A stretch of DNA of 6,411 nucleotides from Polaribacter sp. Its GTDB lineage: Bacteria > Bacteroidota > Bacteroidia > Flavobacteriales > Flavobacteriaceae. Below, piece by piece: positions 1 to 4,767 of the stretch; position 1 is the first letter of the stretch, and the number at the start of each line of letters is the position of its first letter. The position numbers were made by a program, and so were the translations under genes. The DNA lies in NCBI GenBank assembly GCA_030731695.1, contig JANQTK010000077.1:1-6411 (forward strand), written 5' to 3'. Below the pieces are notes generated by a model, which ran no database searches, was not told the origin of the DNA, and saw nothing but the letters and a program-made list of their open reading frames with translations.

Positions 1-90
1 AGACAAAATAGAGAAACTTTTAGAAATGAAGCAATTCAAACATCCATTTTTGGTTTAGTTCCTTCTGTTACTTACAATTTTAAATTTTAA
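1..90 (+). CDS. C-terminal end of a probable TonB-dependent outer-membrane receptor (partial)
   Basis: An open frame enters from the left edge and ends at a TAA at 88-90, giving 29 residues that finish in VTYNFKF. Alternating polar and aromatic residues ending in a terminal Phe are typical of the last beta-strand of an outer-membrane barrel, the signal read by the BAM machinery. The next gene, one base away, is a DUF4249 lipoprotein; in Bacteroidota these commonly sit directly behind a TonB-dependent receptor. The receptor assignment is therefore inferred from the terminal strand and the neighbour. No plug domain or TonB box is visible, so the substrate cannot be stated. Another barrel-type protein remains possible. 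Confidence 0.6.
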   Translation, partial: RQNRETFRNEAIQTSIFGLVPSVTYNFKF

Positions 91-91
91 C

Positions 92-925
92 ATGATGAAA
101 AAGAGCTATATACTTCCTGTTTTATTGATTTTATTTTTTGCAAGTTGCGAAAAAGTTGTAGAAATTGAAGTTCCTTCAACAGCGCCAAAACTCATTATTG
201 ATGCTGTTTTTGAAGTCTATTTTGATGAAACTCCTGTTCGCGCAAATACTGTTGTAAAACTAAGTAAATCAGCAGATTATTTTGATGAAACGATTCCACC
301 TGTAACGAATGCAACCGTTTTTTTAACGAATTTAACTGACAATTCCATCATTAATTTTTCGGATGTGAATGCTGATGGAAATTATGAACCAACGATTTCA
401 TTTATTCCTGCTGAAAATGTAGTATATGAATTGACGATAATTCACGAAAACTACACGTATAAAGGGACAGCAACTCGAATAAAATCAACACCTTTAACTA
501 GTGTTACTCAAGGTGATGAAACCTTATTTGCTGGAACAGAAACAGAAGTAAAAGTAGAATTTACAGATGATGGAACTCAAGAAAATTTCTACTTATTTGA
601 TTTTTCAAAAAAATTATTTTTAACCATAGAAGATCGCTTTTTTAATGGTTCTGATTATAATTTCTCTTATTTTTATGATGAAGAAGACATTACGTTGCCA
701 ACAACTGTAAATATAAAAATGTCAGGAATTTCAAAAGAATTTTATACATACTACAGAGTATTAATAAGTCAAAGTGGTCAAAATGCAGGAGGTCCATTTG
801 AAACAGTTCCTTCGTCTTTATTAGGAAACATGATCAATACTACTGATGAATCTAAATTTCCATTAGGCTATTTTCATATTTCAGAAACCGATAGTACAAT
901 ATTAAATTTGGTTGAAAAGAACTAA
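92..925 (+). CDS. DUF4249-family outer-membrane lipoprotein
   Basis: This 277-residue protein opens with a lipoprotein signal peptide: Lys3-Lys4, a hydrophobic core, then FFASC with the lipidated Cys at residue 19. The mature start (EKVVEIEVPS, then PKLIIDAVF) and the near-C-terminal LGYFHISE stretch match my recollection of the DUF4249 family, whose members look like beta-rich surface or periplasmic lipoproteins paired with TonB-dependent receptors. The biochemical role is not established; assisting the receptor in substrate capture is an inference. The start lies one base after the preceding stop, so the two genes are probably co-transcribed. A second ATG at 95 gives an equally good signal peptide, so the start is uncertain by one codon. 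The frame is intact and at the short end of the family's length range. Confidence 0.82.
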   Translation: MMKKSYILPVLLILFFASCEKVVEIEVPSTAPKLIIDAVFEVYFDETPVRANTVVKLSKSADYFDETIPPVTNATVFLTNLTDNSIINFSDVNADGNYEPTISFIPAENVVYELTIIHENYTYKGTATRIKSTPLTSVTQGDETLFAGTETEVKVEFTDDGTQENFYLFDFSKKLFLTIEDRFFNGSDYNFSYFYDEEDITLPTTVNIKMSGISKEFYTYYRVLISQSGQNAGGPFETVPSSLLGNMINTTDESKFPLGYFHISETDSTILNLVEKN

Positions 926-955
926 AATAAAATCTTTTTCAATTCATAAAAAATG

Positions 956-963
956 TATTTTTG
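956..963 (+). promoter_or_regulatory. TAnnTTTG-type -7 promoter element before murQ
   Basis: TATTTTTG fits the Bacteroidota -7 consensus TAnnTTTG exactly and ends four bases before the murQ ATG. If it is used, transcription would begin at or within a few bases of the start codon, giving a leaderless or nearly leaderless mRNA. No convincing -33 TTG is seen: the best match, TTTTTC at 935-940, is off-consensus and only 15 bases upstream. In DNA this AT-rich the match could be chance, and read-through from the DUF4249 gene is the alternative. Confidence 0.45.
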
Positions 964-967
964 AAGA

Positions 968-1780
968 ATGACTTTCATCAAAATTACAGAACAAGATTCA
1001 ACCTACAATCATCTAGAAAAGATGACTGTAAACGAATTGTTGACAAATATCAACAACGAAGATCAATCAGTAGCTGCTGCAGTTGAAAAATCAATTCCTC
1101 AAATTGAAAAATTAGTACTTCAAATTGTTGAAAAACTAAAAAACGGAGGGAGAATCTTTTATATAGGCGCAGGAACTTCTGGAAGATTAGGGATTTTGGA
1201 TGCATCAGAATGTCCTCCAACTTTTGGAGTTCCACATGAATTGGTAATTGGTTTAATTGCTGGAGGTGATACTGCCATTAGAAAAGCAGTAGAATTTGCA
1301 GAAGATTCTACAACACAAGGCTGGGAGGATTTACAAAAATTTGATGTCTCAAAAAATGATATTGTAATTGGTTTAGCAGCATCAGGTACTACGCCTTACG
1401 TAATTTCTGCTTTGCAAAAGTGCAATGAAAACAACATCACAACTTCCTGCATCACATGTAATAAAAATAGCCCATTAGCAGCAGTTTCTCAGTTTCCAAT
1501 TGAAGTAATTGTAGGTCCAGAATTTGTTACAGGAAGTTCAAGAATGAAAGCTGGCACTGCACAAAAATTAGTTTTGAACATGATTTCAACGTCAACCATG
1601 ATTCTACTAGGTAAAATAAAAGGAAACAAAATGGTTGATATGCAACTTTCTAATAATAAATTGGTAGAAAGAGGTGAAAAAATGTTAATAAATGAGCTTC
1701 AAATCGACCAAAAAAAAGCAAATGAACTATTGAAAAAATATGGAAATGTTAGAAATGCACTCTTAAATTTTAAAAAATGA
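968..1780 (+). CDS. murQ: N-acetylmuramic acid 6-phosphate etherase
   Basis: MurQ is a cytoplasmic peptidoglycan-recycling enzyme that splits the D-lactyl ether of MurNAc-6-phosphate to give GlcNAc-6-phosphate and D-lactate. The 270-residue product carries the SIS-domain sugar-phosphate loop IGAGTSGRLG (66-75), the family block DASECPPTFG (78-87) and the signature VTGSSRMKAGTAQKLVLNM (187-205). Compared with E. coli MurQ from memory, Glu81 and Glu112 correspond to the catalytic Glu83 and Glu114. The N-terminal ITEQDSTYNHLEKM aligns with the family's start, which supports this ATG. The C-terminal helical region (about 245-270) is slightly shorter than in E. coli (298 residues) but looks complete. 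No MurNAc kinase, muropeptide transporter or murR-like regulator lies beside it. The last four bases overlap the next gene (ATGA), suggesting coupled translation. Confidence 0.96.
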   Translation: MTFIKITEQDSTYNHLEKMTVNELLTNINNEDQSVAAAVEKSIPQIEKLVLQIVEKLKNGGRIFYIGAGTSGRLGILDASECPPTFGVPHELVIGLIAGGDTAIRKAVEFAEDSTTQGWEDLQKFDVSKNDIVIGLAASGTTPYVISALQKCNENNITTSCITCNKNSPLAAVSQFPIEVIVGPEFVTGSSRMKAGTAQKLVLNMISTSTMILLGKIKGNKMVDMQLSNNKLVERGEKMLINELQIDQKKANELLKKYGNVRNALLNFKK

Positions 1781-2022
1781 GTATAGATATTAATTTATTG
1801 AGAAAAGGGTTGATTCGTTTAGCAATTTTAGTAATTCTATTTATTGTAACACCCATAATTACAACGATGGGATTTAAAGGAATTGAAAAATTTACAGAAA
1901 CACCAAAAGTATATATGTCATATTTTCTCATTATTCTTGGCCTTTCTGGAATTGTTTTTACTATTTATTTTGCTTTTAAAGCTTTTTCAATATTGAAAAA
2001 AGCTTTTTTCAATGAAAATTAA
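1777..2022 (+). CDS. small two-helix membrane protein, DUF6095-like
   Basis: This 81-residue protein starts inside the murQ stop (ATGA overlap) and ends 11 bases inside the next gene. It has two predicted transmembrane helices, about residues 12-32 (LAILVILFIVTPIITTMGF) and 48-70, separated by a short polar segment (KGIEKFTETPKVYM) and followed by a Lys-containing tail. Size, topology and its place behind murQ fit the flavobacterial DUF6095 family as I recall it; no biochemical role is known. No catalytic motif or cysteine is visible. The tight overlaps on both sides argue for a real, co-translated gene rather than a chance frame. A helper that tethers or modulates a neighbouring enzyme at the inner membrane is conceivable but is only inference. 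Confidence 0.75.
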   Translation: MSIDINLLRKGLIRLAILVILFIVTPIITTMGFKGIEKFTETPKVYMSYFLIILGLSGIVFTIYFAFKAFSILKKAFFNEN

Positions 2023-3082
2023 TTTATTGAAATACAATTATTTACATAAAATATTTCATTGGGAATATTGGCCTTCTTTTCTTTTTTACATTCCAAACTT
2101 TCCTTATGGATTTTTTTTAGCTGTAAAAGCAAAAAATCTTGTTTTTTTTAGTGCAGCAAACCCTGGAATAAAGAGTTCAGGAAATGGAACTGAAAGTAAA
2201 TTTCAAACGTTAGCATTGATACCTGAGGAATTTAAACCTAAAAGTATTTTTCATGGTAAAGAAGATAATTTTGAAAAAACAATCAAAAAAATTCAAGAAG
2301 AAAATATGCATTTTCCTGTAATTGCAAAGCCAGATATTGGATTTCGCGGATTACTTGTACAAAAAATTCATTCTGAAATTGGATTGAAAAACTACTTGCA
2401 AAAATTTAAAATCGATTTTATAATTCAAGAATTTATAGATTATAAAAATGAGTGTGGGATTTTTTATGCAAGAAATCCAACACAACAAAACGGAATTATT
2501 TCTTCCATAACTTTAAAAAAGTTTCTCACCATTACTGGAGATGGAATTTCGACTGTTAAAAGTTTAGTTATATCAGACAAAAGAGCCTTTTTATATAAAG
2601 ATTTGATTTTTGAAAATCACAGAGAACTATTAAATTCAATTTTAGAAAAAAATAAAGAATTTCAGCTTTCTGTAATTGGTAATCATTGCAAAGGAACACA
2701 GTTTATCAACGGAAATCACCTAATAACCAAAGAATTAACAACAACATTTAATGATCTGAATGCGAAAATTCCTGGTTGGTTTTATGGTAGAGTTGACATC
2801 AAATATGATGATTTTGAAACACTAAAAGATGGAAAAAACTTTAAAATCCTAGAAATTAATGGAATTATTTCAGAACCAACTCACATATATGATGCTCAAA
2901 AATCATCCTATTTTAGTGCATTGAAATCAATCAGAAATCATTGGAAAATCTTATTTGAAATTGCTACAACTAATCACAAAGTTTATAAAATTCCGTATAA
3001 AAACACACTCCTTTTTTGGAAAGAAATTATAGAATTAAAAAGGTATTCAAAAAAAATAGCTGCTTTAAATTCAGTAAAATAA
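2012..3082 (+). CDS. ATP-grasp-fold ligase of unknown substrate
   Basis: The 356-residue protein has recognisable ATP-grasp elements in order: the nucleotide-binding lysine and glycine loop in VIAKPDIGFRG (103-113, probable Lys106), the adenine hinge IIQEFI (137-142), a GDG turn in FLTITGDGIST (171-181), GNHCKGTQF (223-231), YGRVDIKYDD (258-267, Asp262 a likely Mg ligand) and ILEINGIISEPTHIYD (279-294, Glu281 and Asn283 likely Mg ligands). The family joins a carboxylate, via an acyl-phosphate, to an amine or similar nucleophile. Relatives are often auto-named D-alanine-D-alanine ligase, but the N-terminal Ddl domain is absent. Instead an aromatic, hydrophobic N-terminus (HWEYWPSFLFYIPNFPYGFF) suggests membrane contact. 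It overlaps the preceding membrane-protein gene by 11 bases. The fold is confident; the substrate is unknown. Confidence 0.8.
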   Translation: MKINLLKYNYLHKIFHWEYWPSFLFYIPNFPYGFFLAVKAKNLVFFSAANPGIKSSGNGTESKFQTLALIPEEFKPKSIFHGKEDNFEKTIKKIQEENMHFPVIAKPDIGFRGLLVQKIHSEIGLKNYLQKFKIDFIIQEFIDYKNECGIFYARNPTQQNGIISSITLKKFLTITGDGISTVKSLVISDKRAFLYKDLIFENHRELLNSILEKNKEFQLSVIGNHCKGTQFINGNHLITKELTTTFNDLNAKIPGWFYGRVDIKYDDFETLKDGKNFKILEINGIISEPTHIYDAQKSSYFSALKSIRNHWKILFEIATTNHKVYKIPYKNTLLFWKEIIELKRYSKKIAALNSVK

Positions 3083-3091
3083 AATCAAATT

Positions 3092-3583
3092 CTATTTTAA
3101 AATATTTTTTGGAGTTGTTGGATTGTAACCAAAATCAGCATCAGGCAATTCAATTCCTAATTGATAAATACTATATCCAATACTTGCAAAATGGTGAATT
3201 GCATGACTATGAGCTTGAATTAAAACTGCACCTAAGGTAGTTTTGGCTTCCATTTTTCCCAATCCTAAATCATCAATAAGAATAATTTCGGTTTGTAAAT
3301 CTTCTTCAGAAAACGCACCTATTTTAAAGATAATTTCTTCAAAATAAGCTATTCCAAAATCTATTTTTTGTTCCACAGATTGATTTCTCTCACGATTTGT
3401 CAGATCAATTTTTTTAGTATCAAAACCATTAATTATACAAGAAAATACGTCTAAAATATGGCGAATATGACAACCAATGCTTGAATAATATGGTGGAATT
3501 GATTCGTTTGTATACTCAGATTCCGAGAGATTATTCAGTAATTTTATTCCTCTTTGTAAATTGTATTCTATGGCATTTATCAT
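3092..3583 (-). CDS. DinB-family (DinB/YfiT-like) putative metalloenzyme
   Basis: The 163-residue product fits a DinB-like four-helix bundle. It has GCHIRHILD (37-45) at the start of helix 2 and QAHSHAIHHFASIGY (123-137) in the last core helix. His39 or His42 together with His127 and His131 (HxxxH) probably form the metal triad of the superfamily. The family includes thiol-dependent S-transferases and damage-inducible proteins of unknown activity, so no reaction can be assigned. The ending DADFGYNPTTPKNILK resembles the C-termini of other Bacteroidota members. It is transcribed toward the ATP-grasp gene with only nine bases between the two stops, and away from the exported-protein gene at 3792. 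No LexA-like box is visible upstream, so damage inducibility should not be assumed. Confidence 0.82.
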   Translation of the reverse strand: MINAIEYNLQRGIKLLNNLSESEYTNESIPPYYSSIGCHIRHILDVFSCIINGFDTKKIDLTNRERNQSVEQKIDFGIAYFEEIIFKIGAFSEEDLQTEIILIDDLGLGKMEAKTTLGAVLIQAHSHAIHHFASIGYSIYQLGIELPDADFGYNPTTPKNILK

Positions 3584-3608
3584 GAAATAATTTTAACTAT
3601 AAGTCGCA

Positions 3609-3616
3609 TAAAAGTA
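3609..3616 (-). promoter_or_regulatory. weak -7-like element before the DinB-family gene
   Basis: Read on the - strand this is TACTTTTA, one mismatch from TAnnTTTG, about 25 bases upstream of the ATG at 3583. That would give a leader of roughly 20 bases. The upstream -33 region has only a TGTT, not a clear TTG, so support is weak. It is the best candidate in the short space before this gene. Confidence 0.3.
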
Positions 3617-3657
3617 CATTATTTACAATTTCAGAACATAATTTTTTTAAAAAAAAT

Positions 3658-3688
3658 ATTGAACCTAAAATTGGTTTCAATTGAACCA
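3658..3688. repeat. repeated ATTGAACC element with an inverted copy between; candidate operator
   Basis: ATTGAACC occurs at 3658-3665 and again at 3680-3687, exactly 22 bases apart, about two helical turns. Between them GGTTTCAA (3673-3680) is an inverted copy with one extra T. The right-hand pair forms an imperfect palindrome around TTCAATTGAA (3676-3685) with TGG and CCA flanks. The cluster lies about 20 bases upstream of the probable -33 element of the 3792 gene, where an activator or repressor could bind. The pattern is visible in the sequence; the regulatory role is inferred, and no known regulator is recognised. Confidence 0.4.
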
Positions 3689-3706
3689 CTTTTCTATAAA
3701 TTACTT

Positions 3707-3735
3707 TTTGGCACACTATTTGAAAATTACATTTC
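3707..3735 (+). promoter_or_regulatory. Bacteroidota-type promoter for the exported-protein gene
   Basis: TTTG at 3707-3710 (within TTTTTGG) is followed after 17 bases by TACATTTC at 3728-3735, one mismatch from the -7 consensus TAnnTTTG. The spacing falls in the range used by Bacteroidota primary sigma factors. Transcription would start near 3742, giving a leader of about 50 bases to the ATG at 3792. The leader is A-rich near the start codon and has no Shine-Dalgarno-like sequence, as is usual in this phylum. Confidence 0.5.
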
Positions 3736-3791
3736 AAATGCGGAAGCTGAAAAGCAAATAGAGTAAGCAAAATCAAAAAAAACCTCAAATC

Positions 3792-4613
3792 ATGAAAAAA
3801 AATATACTTATTTTAGTAGGAATCTTAGGAATGTTTGCTACTAACATTGCAAAAGCTGAGGCTAAAAACTCTAGAAATTTTGAAATAAATTTCAATTACA
3901 ACGATGCTGTAAATTTCTTTGAAAGAGGAATCGAATTTTTCGTTTTTACCAATGGAGATTTTGATTTTGATACTTCCAACAGTTATCAAAGGGGCATAAG
4001 AATTGATCGCGATTTTAGAGGGAGAATTCGAAGTGTTGGAAATGTATTTATCAATTATGATAGATTTGGAAATGTAACTCGAATTGGCTCAGTTTTCATT
4101 AATTATCATCGTGGACAATTGGTTAGTGTTGGTGATTTACGTGTTTTTTATGATAGATACGGATATCCTGTTTTTAGAGGAAATGTGAATGATTTTTATT
4201 TTGATAATGGCGTTCGTTTTTCTATAAATTTTGGAAGAATTTACAACTATAATGACTCATTTTTCACTATCAGAGATTTTGATAGAAATTATACAAGATT
4301 CAGAGAAGACCGAGATTTTTACTATTACAAATCAAATAGAAATAACAATATTGCAGATGAAAATTCGATCATAAAAAGAAGAAAACCAAGTGTTGACAAT
4401 AATAATCGAAGAGAAACCGCAAGAAATTTGAATAGTTATAGAAAATCAGAAATAAAAGACGACTCAAGAAGAGAAGTTGTTAGAAATACTGATGAACGTA
4501 ATAAGTTTGATGAATCTAATAATAGAAGAATTATTTCTGAAAGAAATGAAACTGGGAATAGAAAAAATGATGATAAAAAGTCAAATGGAAGAAAGAACGA
4601 AAGAAAAAATTAA
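3792..4613 (+). CDS. exported protein of unknown function with 16-residue repeats and a charged Asn/Arg-rich tail
   Basis: I do not recognise a characterised family. The 273-residue product begins with a Sec signal peptide (MKKN, hydrophobic core, then IAKAEA with likely cleavage after Ala22 or Ala24) and contains no cysteine, so it is not a lipoprotein. Residues about 25-68 are rich in Phe, Asn and Asp. Residues 69-131 hold four units of about 16 residues, typified by VFINYDRFGNVTRIGS, with alternating aromatic or aliphatic and polar residues as in beta-hairpin repeats. A degenerate fifth unit may follow at 132-148. From about 181 to the end the protein is low-complexity: by hand count 64 of 93 residues are Asn, Arg, Lys, Asp or Glu, with a net positive charge. 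The tail is probably disordered and could bind a polyanion or the cell surface; this is inference. It has its own probable promoter and converges on ettA. Confidence 0.78.
   Translation: MKKNILILVGILGMFATNIAKAEAKNSRNFEINFNYNDAVNFFERGIEFFVFTNGDFDFDTSNSYQRGIRIDRDFRGRIRSVGNVFINYDRFGNVTRIGSVFINYHRGQLVSVGDLRVFYDRYGYPVFRGNVNDFYFDNGVRFSINFGRIYNYNDSFFTIRDFDRNYTRFREDRDFYYYKSNRNNNIADENSIIKRRKPSVDNNNRRETARNLNSYRKSEIKDDSRREVVRNTDERNKFDESNNRRIISERNETGNRKNDDKKSNGRKNERKN
3996..4184 (+). repeat. four diverged 16-codon repeats inside the exported protein
   Basis: Residues 69-84, 85-100, 101-115 and 116-131 align in register around an aliphatic start, D or H at position 6, Gly at position 9 and Gly at position 15 (IRIDRDFRGRIRSVGN, VFINYDRFGNVTRIGS, VFINYHRGQLVSVGD, LRVFYDRYGYPVFRGN). 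The third unit lacks one residue. The pattern resembles short beta-hairpin repeats of the YD or MORN kind in spirit but matches neither consensus closely. The copies are diverged at DNA level, so this looks like an old protein repeat rather than recent slippage. Confidence 0.6.
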
Positions 4614-4734
4614 AAAAGGAGATTTTTCCTATATAAAAAACAGTGTTTTTCCTGAGGAAATTTTTGAAAACAAATTGTAGTTTTACTAAATTAAACTTTG
4701 TATTCACAAAATGCTTTGAAAAAGAAAAAAAACT

Positions 4735-4767
4735 AAAAATCCTCATTGAAAAATGAGGATTTTTTTT
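4735..4767. terminator. bidirectional intrinsic terminator between the exported-protein gene and ettA
   Basis: AAAAATCCTCATT (4735-4747) pairs perfectly over 13 bases with AATGAGGATTTTT (4752-4764) around a GAAA loop. On the + strand the stem runs into a T tract to 4767. On the - strand the A-rich stretch 4719-4739 reads as a T tract after the stem. Both flanking genes point into the hairpin, so it can end either transcript. It begins 121 bases after the + strand stop and its right arm ends one base short of the ettA stop codon. The 4614-4734 stretch before it shows no other feature. Confidence 0.87.

Noticed and set aside
3093..3104. Perfect 12-base palindrome TATTTTAAAATA at the end of the DinB-family gene
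   Set aside because: It contains only A and T, has no loop, and such palindromes are frequent by chance in this composition; it is too weak for a terminator.
3016..3240. 74-codon + strand frame bridging the end of the ATP-grasp gene and the DinB-family gene
   Set aside because: It lies on the other strand of the confident DinB-family gene and in a different frame of the ATP-grasp gene; no family resemblance and no promoter.
3092..3583. DinB-family gene as a toxin, defence or SOS gene
   Set aside because: The family name comes from a damage-inducible gene, but no SOS box, toxin-antitoxin partner or defence neighbour is present. It looks like one of the many solitary DinB-fold genes of Bacteroidota.
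3597..3788. 63-codon open frame on the - strand in the gap between the DinB-family gene and the exported-protein gene
   Set aside because: It opens with a hydrophobic run that could pass for a signal peptide, but it covers the probable promoter and operator region of the 3792 gene, has no domain-like pattern, and its sequence is explained by T-rich intergenic DNA.
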